Source: Bimastos eiseni (lineage: Eukaryota; Annelida; Clitellata; Crassiclitellata; Lumbricidae). From it: DNA of 64,000 bases. The position numbers and the translations under genes were made by a program. This document shows, in pieces, positions 49,030 through 60,915 of the stretch. The stretch is taken from contig OY365814.1 in assembly GCA_959347315.1 (NCBI GenBank), positions 5,272,864-5,336,863 on the forward strand, given 5' to 3'. Below the pieces are notes generated by a model. It searched no databases. It saw only the letters and a list, made by a program, of their open reading frames with translations, and was not told the origin of the DNA. How positions within the stretch are numbered: position 1 is the first letter of the stretch; the number at the start of each line of letters is the position of its first letter.

Positions 49030-49815
49030 ACAATGATCGCAAATTGCAGACCATAAATAGCAAAATCAGGTGTTGAGGCAGGTGAATCGCTAAATGCCGA
49101 AGCTGAAAAAAATTGGTGTCGACTGCACTTCATGCTCATTGCTGTTTCTTAAGAAGCCTTCATATATCGTCGCGTGACAGCACTCGTTAAGCACATCGTT
49201 TGATCAAGAAAAGAAGCATGCTACTTATTAAAAGTCACAATACGAGTCAGTCAGATTTATCAGAAAATATATAAAATAAAATCCTCTTCTGCTGTAAATT
49301 TGGTACATGGAATAAGAATCTGTTCAGTTAGGGTCTAACATTTCAATTCAATCTTATTTAGTAACCGAAAAATATGAAAAAATGACAAAGAACAAGTCAA
49401 CATAAATGAATATTCTGATTATAGAGGGGAACCTAACATGAAAGCCGACATGAATAATTTAATGGTTGTGACCGCGGAATCCAATTCCCAATCGGTTGCA
49501 TCAATGATCTACCATGTTGATAATAAAAACTGACTATTTTACGTTTATCAGTAAATTCATTAAAACTATATTTCATTAGATGACATGCACATAGAGTTAC
49601 TTGCAGAATGTTCTTGCTGCTCCAAAACAGATATCAATCCAACTTCTCCGTTTTCAGAAAAACCATGTTTCTTTGTTTGGTTATCTCTGTCCGCTTTCTC
49701 ATTAGGCGATCATGTGCGTGGCTTTAAAGTAACCCATGATGACCGGAATTTCCATGAGCATGAAAATTCATGCAGGCCAATTATCCCCATAAGTCTTCAA
49801 AACATAAATTGATGA
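49030..49815. other. Intergenic, no supported gene
   Basis: No exon supported with confidence. The plus frame at 49585-49812 has no recognisable motif. Confidence 0.5.
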
Positions 49816-49816
49816 T

Positions 49817-49819
49817 GAC

Positions 49820-49854
<35 letters not shown>

Positions 49855-49871
49855 TAATAATAATAATAATG
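49817..49871. repeat. (AAT)n microsatellite
   Basis: AAT tract directly before the first LINE C-terminal copy. It probably derives from a LINE tail. Confidence 0.95.
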
Positions 49872-49874
49872 TGA

Positions 49875-50345
49875 CTTCCAATCACATATGACTTCGTTCC
49901 ATTGGCATTTGAATCGCTGGGCCCCATCAATCGCGCTGGACGCGAGTTCTTGACGGAGTTGGGTCGCCGCATGACCGCCGTATCCAGTGACGGCTCTAGG
50001 TTTTCCATCAGGGGGCCAATGGAGGGGCCGAGGTTCCGGGAGGGGGCCGATTGGATACCAAAATTTGTCGAAACTGAGAGTGCTAGCTATAGCTCCACAC
50101 TGAGTGACATCGATCAGATACATGTATGTGCATTACAGAGCAACATCGGGAAAAAATCTGTGGACAACAAGCCCAGTTGTGGGACCATGGCCCTCTGACC
50201 CCTCTACCCCCTGTGGAGTCGCCACTGGCCGTATCAGGAGATCCCATGGAGATCGTACACTTGTTTCAACTTCTCTCCATTTGCCCTCAAAGATACTATA
50301 TCAAACATCCTACCGGGATCGACAATTAAAGAGCTGTCAGTCAGA
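49875..50345 (+). mobile_element. LINE-type ORF C-terminal fragment 1, split by a MITE
   Basis: The frame reads FESLGPINRAGREFLTELGR and RMTAVS up to 49984, then resumes after 50235 as GDPMEIVHLFQLLSICPQRY. Joined in concept, it matches fragment 2 at 50515-50720. The block (ESLGPIN...FLxELGRRm...lFQRlSixxQR) is one I recall from the C-terminal end of an RT-bearing retroelement family of aquatic invertebrates. RT itself is absent. Confidence 0.65.
49985..50227. mobile_element. hAT-type MITE, 243 bp, nested in LINE fragment 1
   Basis: The ends are CAGTGACGGCTC and the inverse of CAGTGGCGACTC (10 of 12 match). They are flanked by perfect 8-base duplications GCCGTATC at 49977-49984 and 50228-50235. 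Length, ends and 8-bp duplication are diagnostic of non-autonomous hAT elements. The interior is rich in GGGG and codes for nothing. Confidence 0.9.
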
Positions 50346-50399
50346 ATGTCAGTATTTTTGGAAAAGTGCAGGACTGCTGTACGTGGAAGTGGGCTGACG

Positions 50400-50448
50400 G
50401 ATATTAATAATAATAATAATAATAATAATAACAATGATAATAATCCCC

Positions 50449-50479
<31 letters not shown>

Positions 50480-50505
50480 TGATAATAATCCCCATAATAA
50501 TAATA
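50400..50505. repeat. (AAT)n with a duplicated AACAATGATAATAATCCCC unit
   Basis: AAT tract in which the interruption AACAATGATAATAATCCCC occurs twice. It separates the two LINE fragments; Asn-rich frames here are artefacts. Confidence 0.95.
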
Positions 50506-50509
50506 ATGA

Positions 50510-50720
50510 TTTTGTGACAGTGGCCATCGAATCACTGGGCCCCATAAACCTTACCGGAATGGAGTTTCTACAAGAGCTGGGCCGCCGTATGACACAGGCA
50601 ACGGGAGACCCTCGCGAAACAACTCATCTTTTTCAACGTCTGTCTATTTGTACACAACGTTTTAATGCAGTGGCATTCAGGGGCTCTTTTGTTCAGCCCG
50701 ATGGGGACGAAAACCTATAA
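50510..50720 (+). mobile_element. LINE-type ORF C-terminal fragment 2
   Basis: The frame reads IESLGPINLTGMEFLQELGR, then RMTQATGDPRETTHLFQRL and FNAVAFRGSF, ending at a stop next to another (AAT)n tract at 50720-50745. Same family as fragment 1 but uninterrupted. Confidence 0.65.
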
Positions 50721-51027
50721 CAATAATAATAATAATAATAATATATTTTCTTTAACTACAAACTGACAAGCCGCAGCATGATTACAACCACAGTATGAGC
50801 GAATTATTATAGTATTACATTATATTATAGTATTATATTATATTAATAATAATAATAAAATTTATAATATTTATTTTTATAATGATATTTATAATATTAT
50901 ATTATTATAATAACGTGTTATTATAGGAGTCGAATTTAATCGTCGGCAGCCACACAGGGCGCAGTTACTGCACATATAATTTAACCAACGCCGTAGTCCA
51001 GCTATAAAAGGACTAGTAGTCAACCTT

Positions 51028-51102
51028 ACGAAGAAACAGGTTTCGAACTGGGTTCCATTGCTCTGCGCCACAGTGTGCTATTCATTATACCACGCCCACC
51101 GC
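51028..51102 (-). other. tRNA-like SINE head
   Basis: The minus strand has A-box-like GTGGTATAATGAATAGC and B-box AGTTCGAAACC spaced about as in a tRNA. The stems are imperfect. It is probably a tRNA-derived SINE. Confidence 0.4.
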
Positions 51103-51459
51103 ATTTTGTAGCAATTAGGGCCTGTAATACCAAGTATAGCTCAAAAGTCATAAGTAAGTAGGCAAAGTCAGCATATTCTTCATTTATACAACAGTTTAAC
51201 CGCACTCGATTTGCTTGAAATTTCACATAATGAAACTTTCCTGATGAAAAAGTTTTCCTCATGAAGTTGTCCGCCCACGGGAAAATTAGGTCGTGCGACA
51301 TATGATGCAAGGTGTCCTCGCAAGCAGCACTTTACAGGAAGTGGGAACAGGTTCAGCACATGGCGTGGGTACGACAAGGCAGCGGCAATAGCCAAGGGCC
51401 GGTGATTTTTAGGAGCCAAGGTCGCAAAAGAGTCTAGAAAAAATATTACATGTTATAAA

Positions 51460-52060
51460 CTATACGAAAAATTCATAACCATGACCTTAAGTTCATAACC
51501 ATAACCATATTTATCTATTTTCCAATCAAACATTGAAGTAACATACAACAGTGGTCAACACATTTTAAGAGAATGATCAAGAAACTATGGAAGAGATAAA
51601 CTCTTAAGGGACCGGGGTCCAGCTAGAAGCGTCACCCCTACATGTTTACAAGTCAAGCAGTTGGTTATGGTAACAAGTATAAGTTAGCGTCTGAAATAAA
51701 ATATGGTTCAATAATGGGCGGTAATATAAAACAGAACAAAACAAAACACGGTATCATATACAATTCACAACGGGAATCAGCAAACAAACGCAACAACAAC
51801 AAAACTAAGATACTTATTAACATTGTGCGATTTTAATTAGGCCATAGAGGAAGAGGAGGTCTTTATTTGCGCTTAATTAGACACAAATATGGTAGGATAT
51901 GAAGATCGCCTGGTAAGTTATTCCATATTTTAGAAACTGCACATTTAATTGAGAATTCGCGGGTATTAGTTCTTGAATGCATAGATCTATAATTGTCAGA
52001 AGGTTCCATGATTGTGGAATCATCTGGCTGAAGTTAAGTATGAACAATCTTACCTCTATC
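51460..52060 (-). mobile_element. CR1-like LINE 3' remnant
   Basis: The sequence aligns by eye with the LINE at 56.2-56.9 kb (GAGAATTCGCGGGTATTAG, AGGGACCGGGGTCC). It carries a minus-strand tail of (GGTTAT)n type at 51465-51510. Confidence 0.55.
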
Positions 52061-52129
52061 AGCTAATTGGTCAATTTCCAAAATGGTAAAAAATTTAATC
52101 TGCATACAAGTGCAACGTGTTTTACACCG

Positions 52130-52200
52130 TCGCACTCTGTCTGTCTGTCTCTCTGTCTGTCTGTCTGTCTCTCTGTCTGTCTGTTTGTCTCTCCCACCGA
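52130..52200. repeat. (GTCT)n microsatellite
   Basis: CTGTCTGTCTCT-type tract. Confidence 0.95.
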
Positions 52201-52339
52201 CTGTAAGGACCCTATTTTGATACAGTAATGAAATAGTTTTTAAATGCGATCTTGACAGGGTGGATGTGTGCCATAGTTTGATAATGGGAGCGAAAAGTAA
52301 GGGTCGATATTCATGATCAATCTTTTGTGACCGATCGAT

Positions 52340-52560
52340 TATCTTTGTCTGTCTGTCTCTGTCTCTCTATGCCTCTCTGTGTTTTTCTCTGTCTCTCTAT
52401 GCCTCTCTCTGTCTCTCTATCTCTTTGTCTATCTTTCTTTCTGTCTGTCTTTCTGTCTCTCGCTGTGCATCTCTGTATGTCTCTGTCTATGTCTCTTTCT
52501 GCCTCTCTGTCTGTCTGTCTCTCTGACTGTCTGTCTCTCTGTCTGTCTCTCTCTCCCTCA
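52340..52560. repeat. (GTCT/CTCT)n low-complexity tract
   Basis: Over 200 bases of degenerate TCTGTCTC. Leu-Ser-rich and Asp-Arg-rich frames on both strands are artefacts. Confidence 0.95.
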
Positions 52561-52599
52561 GGCCCCTGCCTACTTATTGCAATGCTTTTGTAAGTACAG

Positions 52600-53330
52600 C
52601 TGAGCGTTGATCTACCAAACTGGTTCTGATAATCATTGTTCATTGACCTGCGCGCGTTAATTCCGACAATCCACCATATTCTGATCTTGAGGGGCGTCGG
52701 CGAGGGTTAGGTTCGCCAATGGCAAAATTCGCCACTGAGTCCCACAAGACGGTCCATCATGTCCGTAGTCTATTGCGCTTCTGCTGCCTTGCCAAACGCT
52801 ACCATGCCTACATCTTTATTCATAAAAGACCTACAAATATTCGGTCTTTCGCTCACTCGTTCATGACGCGATCGTTGTTCTGGTTCATGCCTCCGTTGCT
52901 GCACGAGTTCTGTACTTGATGACCATCCTCTTGTGGTCCTTGGGCGAATGGATCGGGTGCTGCGTTTGGCCACTCAGCTTGTTGGTCAATTTCCAATATT
53001 GTCTCTGCATACAAGTGCGAGGTGTTTCATTGGCTGCCTCTGTCTCAGCGACTTTTACATCGCCGTACTTTTTCGGTCGTGGGTTCCATGTAATTAGGGC
53101 TGCCAACTCTGATCAAACACATTACGGGACATCTCCCAGTTCCAGCTGTGATAAATGAAAAACTCCAAACCCGCTAAGTTTTCCTCATCCCGCTAGGCTT
53201 ATTCAATTTTGAATTTTTATTAATGTTCGACATTTCGAGTCATTAATTGATTAAATTATGATTGGGCCTATTAAAATTTAAAATTTAAAACAAAGATGTT
53301 ATAAGTACCATACTTTGCAAAATTTTATGA
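52600..53330. other. Intergenic; possible hAT end at 52737
   Basis: On the minus strand CAGTGGCGAATTTTGCCATTGG starts at about 52737, like a hAT terminus, but no partner was found. Other frames have no recognisable motif. Confidence 0.4.
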
Positions 53331-53334
53331 AAAG

Positions 53335-54850
53335 CCTATGTACGATCGACTATCAAATTATGTTAAAAAGACAGCTGTTATATGCCAATCCCAACACGGA
53401 TTTCAATCAGGACACTCCCCTCGTATGGCACTATTAGAAATGCAGGATAGAATATCGAATACTATTGAAAAGAACAAATACTCTGTGGAGGTATTTTGCA
53501 AAATCATTCGACACGGTAAATCACAACATATTACTAAAAGAATTGGAAAATTATGGGATACGAGGGAATAACTAAAATGGTTTTATAGCTACCTTGATAA
53601 TCGTACACAGAGAGTAATGTGTAATGGTGCGCTATCGGAGGTGAATCTGGTTAGATTTGGAGTTCCCCAGGGCTCCAATCTTGGACCTTAATTATCCCTT
53701 CTGTATATCAATGATCCGGCTACTGTCTCAGCAACATTATTCTTTATCTTATTTGCCGATGATACAAATGTATTTTATTCGCATAGTTCCTGGTAAACTC
53801 TGGTAAGGGTTATTAATGCAGAGTTAGCTGATGTTGCTATATGGTTTTGTGCTAATAAACACTCTCTTGAACTAGATAAAACTAATTTCATTTTGTTTAA
53901 GTCACATAGGAAAATTAGTCCTAGGGATACTCTAAGTTTGCTCATTAATGATATTCCTATAAATCAGGGAGAGTCCACTAAGTTTCTTTGGGTCTATGTT
54001 GGCCATCATTTAACCTGGAAAGATCACATTAACCACGTTTCTTCAACAATCGCTAAGAACGTTGGCATCTTGGCCAGAACTTCTTATATACTCGCTAAGT
54101 CAATTAGAATTAAATTGTATTACTCCCTTGTCTACCCATACTTGACCTTTTGCAATATGATATGGGCCTCCACATATAAATTTAAGCTCAGAAAACTAGT
54201 GTTACTACAAAAGAGATCGGTAAGAATAATAGCAGATGCTCGTAGATGCACTCATACGGGGCATACTACAAGGAGTACAAGCTTTTGAAAATTAGTCAAT
54301 TTACGGTCCTCCAAATGTCTGAGTTCATATACCGATACGAACACGTCTTACTCCCTGCTATCTTTAGAGGATACTTTACCACTGGATTTGACACCCACAC
54401 CCACAATACTAGAAATATAACAGCTTATCGCCCCATAAAATCTCGAACCAATGCACGCAGGCATACTATAAAATTTTCTGGACCCTCATCACGGAATAAC
54501 ATCCCATTGGAAATTCGTCTAATAATATTAATAGCATTCAAAAATAAGTTACGAGCCTTCCTCATCAATTCATTAATGCATTAAATCATTAAATACAGTA
54601 AATTCTAATTAATTACTAATCACTACTATACACTGAACTATGCGTTGCATATAATGGTGCATATAACTGCATTTAGTTAAGCTTTGTTCACTCTTTTCAT
54701 TTGGTGTCTTGTTGCGTTTCAGGATTAATTTGCAATAAAGATAAATTGCCATTTATTAGTTGATATAGTTGCTACATGGGGGTCCTTATTTAGCGGGATC
54801 CGCATCTCTTCTGGGGCTCCCATTTTAGCTAATATGAGTTTGCTTGTGCA
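53335..54850 (+). pseudogene. CR1/jockey-type LINE ORF2, decayed
   Basis: In shifting frames the order of RT blocks is kept: QHGFQSGHS, SVEVFCK with a deletion in the AFD region, WFYSYLDNRTQRVMCNGALS, FGVPQGSNLGP, LLYINDP, the catalytic FADDTNVF at 53755, and LELDKTNFILFKSHRKISP. These are followed by the thumb and C-terminal blocks FLWVYVGHHLTWKDHINHVS, LQKRSVRIIADA and FSGPSSRNNIP. The coding part ends at 54584. The 3' untranslated part has GCGGGATCCGCATC at 54795, matching other copies. Several stops make it inactive. Confidence 0.88.
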
Positions 54851-56150
54851 TATTGTGAGATGTACTCTATTTTGTTGATGGTTACAGTAAAATACTTTTC
54901 ATATTTTTTTATTTGATTATTACAGCATTGCTCATGTTGCTTGGACTTGGATGCTGTCTTTTGTTATTACGTACCTATTATTGACCTATTTCTGGATTCC
55001 GGGACAAAAATAAGCGATGCATGGGACACGGGATGACGTGGGTCGAGTCCAGAACTGCTTCTGCAATTCCGGGACGGGTCTCAGCCCAACCTATGAAAAA
55101 CTCTTCATTTGCCACCAAGTGTCGAAGTTATTTCATTTGGTTAGTATCTAGGCTGGAAGTAATTTTGCCGGAAGATGTGCCATATAGATTATCAGAATGA
55201 ATATAGTTTTGCGAATGAATGAACGATTCACAGCCATCCGAAAAGTGCAAGAAATAAATCGGAGCCCATAGGCTGAGAAATTCAGGGCCTTTGAGCAGAG
55301 CAGTCATTGGCGTCTTATAAAGACGAAAATGATCGTGTTCCGTAGGCCCCTATAACAGATTCAATTACAGATTAAGCAGAGGTTTGAATTTGATGGTTGA
55401 CGGTTGTAGGCATTTATAACCATCGGCATCATCATCGTATTCGTAGTCATGCTTTAAATCCATGCTATTATATTGGAAAGCAACATATCCTACTCCACGC
55501 TCGCACGGGTTGGACGGCTAACCCCAATTGTCCTGATTCAAGTCATATTTGTAATTTTGAATTGAGCCAGATTTGAATCATTGATCTTATAAGGGGCTTC
55601 ATACCATTAGATTAGAAATTGAAACCGACTTCAAGGACTTGAAGTCAGTTATGCCTATGTTAGTAGGCAAGTAAGTATGTAACAATAAGCATATTCTTTG
55701 TTCAACTAGATGCCTGAACGCTCTCTGTTGGTCAGTAGTAATCAAGGTTGAATAAACGAAACATACTATAAAGTCTGACAATGAATGATCCAATTGTGTG
55801 AGTCAGGTTGTGCAACCTATTGTCTTTTTCTAAACATTGAGTTTCAGATACTATCGCGTTGGTCATATTTTAGTCTCAATCATGGGTTTGTTTCTGTTCT
55901 ATCGTCTGGACGCAGTTATCTTCGAAGTCTGGATGAACATCAACGCACTATTTCGCCTTGTTTTACATTTGTTTTGAAAGATGAAATGGATTTTGATCTT
56001 CACAAAAACAAATTAGCCTTCACCAGTGATTTAAGATTGTATAAAACGATCAAATCTTTCCTAGCAGCGAGAAGATGGATAAGAAAATTAGATTTCATCT
56101 TGCAGTATTTTGGTTCAACCTATTATGCATTTTCTTCATTATTTGACTAA
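54850..56150. other. Intergenic, no supported gene
   Basis: A 121-codon plus frame at 55785-56150 is the longest. It has no recognisable domain, repeat or splice context, and I leave it uncalled. Confidence 0.45.
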
Positions 56151-56189
56151 TAGGCGTAATAGGACACACAACACAAACATAAAAAAATC

Positions 56190-56860
56190 GTTATCACGGT
56201 AATATTATAACCATAACCAATCGTTTTTATTGATTAAATGACAATCGAAAAAAATTTATAATAGTAGGCCTATGACAGTTAAATGAGGATTGACAGCAAA
56301 ACAATAGAGAAGAATAGACCCTAAATGGACCGAAGTCCCGCTAACAGGGACACCCTTGCATCAAGTTAACTGAAAATAGGTAGCGTTTGAAGGTATGAGA
56401 GCAGATTGAATAACTTGACTGGTTACATGTAACGGACAAATAGGAAGCTATATAATACACAGACTGTTTACATAGAATGCAGCAAATGTTCACGTAGTTT
56501 ATTTTTCAACAAGGTGATGCGTGTCAAGACACGTATTTCATTCGGAACGTTGTTCTAGGCTACAGGACGACTATATCTAATCGAGAATTTGCGGGTGTTC
56601 GTGTGTGCATATTTAGGTCTGTAGACACACGAATTGCGGAACCCATACGAGTTAATTTGGGGCACCGGAGTAAAATAATTTGCAATAACTGGTGGTTGTT
56701 GGTTGTTTATAAATTTATACATAAATTCATTCAGCTGCATTAAGGTTAATTGGCTAATATTCAATATACGTAGTTGAGGAGAAGAAATGTTACATGAAGT
56801 TGATCCAAAGGTCTTACGAATAACGCGAAAGGCTCTGCTATGCAGTGAGATACATGTAAG
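56190..56860 (-). mobile_element. CR1-like LINE 3' remnant
   Basis: The minus frame reads LMQLNEFMYKFINNQQPPV, RPKYAHTNTRKFSIRYSRPV and NNVPNEIRVLTRI after a stop, the C-terminal end of CR1-type ORF2. The 3' end has the CGGGACTTCGGTCCATTTAG motif and an (ATAACC)n-like tail. Confidence 0.75.
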
Positions 56861-57004
56861 CCTACTTAGTCTCGAGTGGTAATTCGATGCCTAAATTAGG
56901 TTGCAATAATTATGTTAAATAAGGATAAATTAGAGAATAGTAAAGACTGATGCAGACAGACGAAGGTAATAAGTGAGCGATGAGTGATATAATTCCTGTA
57001 TTGT

Positions 57005-57430
57005 TTGCTAGTTGCTATTAAGTTGATGATAGCGTCTTCCGGAAAAAGTTCTTTGATCTCTTCCGACGTCATTCCGACATCATTCTCGATACCCAATTGT
57101 TGATTTTTGATCTGGATCCTGAGGGGTCTTTCCCGAAGTCCAACGATTCCAATTTTGCACGACAATATTCGTCAATTCTGCTGAGGTATTCAGCTTTGAT
57201 CTCGACACCTTTCTGGTTGAATAACGCCATATTCAAAGTGTAATTTTCCTCCGTACGACTCATAGTTTCTAGAAGAAACTTAATGCTTTGGTAAAAAAAA
57301 ATTTCATCCGATTCAAAAGCAGTTAGATGTAAGGCTGACGTCAGCTGGGACTTAGTCTCACCCTCTGAACCAGCGTAAAGCCTCGATAGGGCGACGTAGA
57401 TGCTGGTTGGCGAGAAAACAAAACGACGAT
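57005..57430 (-). pseudogene. Serpin N-terminal fragment, frameshifted by an 11-bp duplication
   Basis: One long minus frame reads FSPTSIYVALSRLYAGSEGE, TKSQLTSALHL, ENYTLNMALFNQKG, KLESLDFGKDPSGSRSKINN and WVS. This is the serpin sequence from strand 6B through helix F. The frame then breaks at a perfect-spaced 11-base tandem duplication (57062-57072 and 57073-57083, one mismatch). It resumes as TSEEIKELFPEDAIIN, the expected continuation. No reactive-centre loop follows; a LINE lies beyond. Upstream the frame stops against a 31-bp minisatellite. Serpins inhibit serine proteases. This copy cannot be functional as seen. Confidence 0.88.
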
Positions 57431-57567
57431 CACGATGATTTTCCTGATCCTAACCAACACTCACGATGCCTATCCTGACCCTAAACAACCCTCACGATGC
57501 TTTTCCTGACCGTAGCCGACCCTCACGATGCCTATCCTGACCATAACCGACCCTCACGATGCCTAAC
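57431..57567. repeat. 31-bp minisatellite, about 4.4 units
   Basis: The unit begins CACGATGCCTATCCTGACC and repeats four times with a few changes each, then a partial unit. It abuts the truncated 5' end of the serpin fragment. Confidence 0.95.
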
Positions 57568-57699
57568 AAAAAGATTGCACCATTATATAATAATCCAAAA
57601 AGTGAGTGTCGTATAACAGACAAGTACCATTCTCCATTCTTCCACGCCGATGCAAAATACTCCTTTAATGAATAAAATTATACCCAATATCTGTGATAA

Positions 57700-58062
57700 T
57701 CCACACGCTCTTCGTTATCTTTGCTTCAGGATGTGCGGCCTGTGCATTTGGACGGGATAGTTGATTCCTTCTCGTGTGTTACATAATGGCTTCCTCATTT
57801 CCAAAACTCAACAATTTACAACGAGTGTAACGCCAACCATTCAAAATTTAGGAATGCAATAATCATAATTACTGTTGTTAAAGTCTGGTAACAATTGCTG
57901 TAAGTAGGTGAAACTTGTTGAATTGAGTAAGGTGTTTTATGAAGTTATGCGTTTACGTTTGATGGGATGAGGTCACATATCGTCGACCCCTTCCCTCATC
58001 ACACATCGTCACAGATGTGTGACACCCTTACCCTAGGCGCGTGTCGTCATTTATGGGCGGCT
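57700..58062. mobile_element. Dispersed repeat with TGACGTCA-type ends, copy C (partial)
   Basis: It matches the right half of copies A and B (GCGGCCTGTGCATTTGGACG, GCAATAATCATAATTACTG, GTCGTCATTTATGGGCGG). The left inverted end is missing or too diverged to see. Confidence 0.65.
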
Positions 58063-58079
58063 TTATAGCTCCTCTTTAA

Positions 58080-60045
58080 GATGTCTACTTAGAGGCGCTT
58101 TCTGTGCTGGTAAAAATTATGTTAAAATGTCATTGTGAAGGAGCAAAACTATGCACAGTACGCCGAAATGTGGTGGGCCTAGGAACAAGCGTGGACCCAA
58201 CCATGTTAGAAGCAGGATTAGAATGAGTGAGGGGAGAAAGAGGATTATGACTCTAGTCCAGCGTCAAATTAGAAATCAATCATCACGCTCTCAAATTAAA
58301 TGCAATTAGATAAGATGCCCTTATTTTGTTCCACATAATTCACATAACGACAGGATTGAAATGACCACAATGATCAAGATATCTGTGATCATGATTAATC
58401 GTAATCCCAGCATTTCTACAGGCCCACAAAAGCCAAATCGCGGGAACCAGCTTGTTCACTGGATTATTAGGATTACGCTTACAATGATAACGATGATGCA
58501 GGCCTATATGGCGCTAAGCACCGTTACCATGATGTTTTTTGTAAAAATGATCAAACTCGTTATCGTATATCGTTATCGTTTTCATCCTAGCTTTAAAGTG
58601 GACACTTTTGTAGGATATTCCATTTGAGTTCTGTAATATTCTGAACGTACCACCAGACAGTTGAACTCGTTGATATGTTAACGTGGTTGATAAACAGCCG
58701 TTTATATTTGAATTACTTTGTACGTTCTGGAGTGAATTTAAATTGTCTGGGCATGTACTAGCATTCCCAACATCTGGTCAATTACTAATTCACGTTTCAA
58801 TTGCTCCATTATTATCTGACTTTACCGCAACGAATAACTTAAAAGCAAATGTAAGTGTTAATGCTATTGTAAAGCAGTCTTAAACGGTATCGACCATGCT
58901 CACTGTTCATTGAATGGACCGAATTAAATGCTTCAAAACCGCAGTGGCGCAAGTTTGCCCTCAAAGTTGGTAGTGAACTCTCTCCCTTGTCGCAATCAAA
59001 ATGCCGCGATATATTTAACTGCGATATTTTGACAGACGATATTCCTTAAAGGCAACTTTCACCTGCGCCAATTCTTTTATTGCGATTTATTTATCGCGAA
59101 GTTTTTATCGGTGGCATTATTCCTTCGTCTTGCTCATAGTATTCCTTCACGAACTTAGTATGTCATTAATTTTACGCCCATAACTATATTTTATCAAAAC
59201 AGCTTCTGTTAAAGCAGACTCCTTTTCATCACTCCAGCTGCCATTCAAGAATAATAATTCTTTGCACCAATCCAACTCCTGCTCAAGGAAGAATTATTCT
59301 AATCAACACAGCTTCTGTTTTAACCAGTTCGTCTGTGCATGCTCTTCGCATGTCATCCGGCCGTGCTGAGTGATCTTATCGACCGCTGACATTTTGACGA
59401 TTATTAGGCCTATCTTAATCTAAATGCGGAATTTGTCTAGTGGGAGTTTTCTAATTACTAGGTTTGCGTACCGGAATTATTCGTAGGCTTTGACAAGAAT
59501 TTGTTACGTTTAAAAGGCGTTTTAATAGCAAGTTCCCAATGCCATGTGACTACATCAGGCCATCCCGCCGAGTCTCGCCGTGTGGCTGTGTACGCCTCCT
59601 GTAGTCGAGAGTTTTTGTCACAGTAGAGGACGAAAGACACGGCCATTGGAGTGATCTTGACCAATAGTCACGGATTGCTATTCAATCTACCGGCTAACAC
59701 ACATCCTCCTTGTACCTCAGCGAATATTCTGACACGCGTTATCTTCCACCATCGAGAAGACTACTCGTCGACGTCATAAACGTGTCTTTGATCGGCTTTG
59801 ATAGTAGCCTACTGTTGTCGCTCTACTCGTCGACAGAACTGGGCCCAAAGAGTCTGAACATCCACGCCATCGATTCTATCAGCTGTCGACGGGAATCCGT
59901 TGGTTGGTTCTACAATTGTGCGTGGACCCACCACTGATGACTCTGTTCAGCTTATACTGTGCAAAACTTTGCGAATAGATTTATTGTTCTTGTACACTGT
60001 GACATTAGCCATTACCATAACCAACCATTTTATTGATTGTTGACA
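58080..60045. other. Intergenic, no supported gene
   Basis: No exon could be supported. Short frames near 59458-59664 (minus) and 59710-59937 (plus) have no recognised motif. Confidence 0.5.
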
Positions 60046-60054
60046 TTGAACATC

Positions 60055-60915
60055 ATATATTCATTCATTCATTACAAAGATTTATATAGCGCCCCTTCAA
60101 GGCTGCTACTCAGGAGCGCTACCGACCACAGCACTGCTAAAAAGAACAGCTTTAAGGCGAGTATAAAAGAAGTCTGAGTGGAGCCTTGGCGCCAACGGGA
60201 GCTTGTTCTAGAGCGAGGGGCCAATCATTGAGAAGGCACGATTCTGTTTAGTAGTTGTACGGGCAAACGTGGCAATGAGCAGGCCTCGCTCGACAGTAGC
60301 GCGGAGAGAGCAGCGATCCGGTACGCTTAAAATAGAGTAACAGAGACAGCGAAGATAGGCATGGGCGATACCTAGCAAGAACCGCCATACCAAAGAGATG
60401 ATACGGTACGAGATTCGATGTCGGAGGGGGAGCAAGTGAAGCACATCCAGCATATAGCCGGAGACATGGCCAAATGCGTCCGACAAGACGTGCAGCAGAA
60501 CCCAGGACCCGTTTCTGGCACCGCAACCGCCCAGCAGGAAGGCCTGCATAGAGTGAGCAACACCAATCCAGTCTGGCTGTGATGAAAGCGTGAACAAGGG
60601 TAGCAGTGGCGTCTGGAGTTAGCGAGCGGGAAGCAGTTCGAAGCTGACGCAGATGGTAGTATGATTCACGGCAAAACCGGTGAATATGAGAAGCAAAGGT
60701 GAACACTTGGTCCAACGTGATTCCAAGGTCCCCGACAACAGAGGAAAATGAAAAGAGAGGAAATCAGCAGTAATGGCAGTTAAATCAAGCTTCATAAGCT
60801 GCTGGCGAGTGCCCAGCCAGATAAATTGGGTTTTTGGGGATTGAATCGCAGGCGGTTTGTCGCCATCCATGTCTCGAAGGCATATACATGTATGTAGGCC
60901 TATATAATATAGGCC
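60055..60915 (-). mobile_element. L2/CR1-type LINE 3' portion, frameshifted
   Basis: Minus frames read PPAIQSPKTQFIWLGTRQQL, FTFASHIHRFCRESYYHLRQ, RLDWCCSLYAGLP and, in another frame, DVLHLLPLRHRISYRIISLV and NRAFSMIGPSL. This is the thumb and C-terminal region of the family. The 3' end GGGGCGCTATATAAATC is followed by an (ATGA)n tail near 60060. The RT palm is not included, so the copy is 5'-truncated. Related 3' ends lie at 6930 and 45588. Confidence 0.85.

Noticed and set aside
50346..50520. Poly-asparagine protein start
   Set aside because: Translation of the AAT microsatellite fused by chance to the LINE C-terminal frame.
51028..51102. Functional tRNA gene
   Set aside because: A and B boxes are present but the acceptor and anticodon stems do not pair well; a SINE head is more likely.
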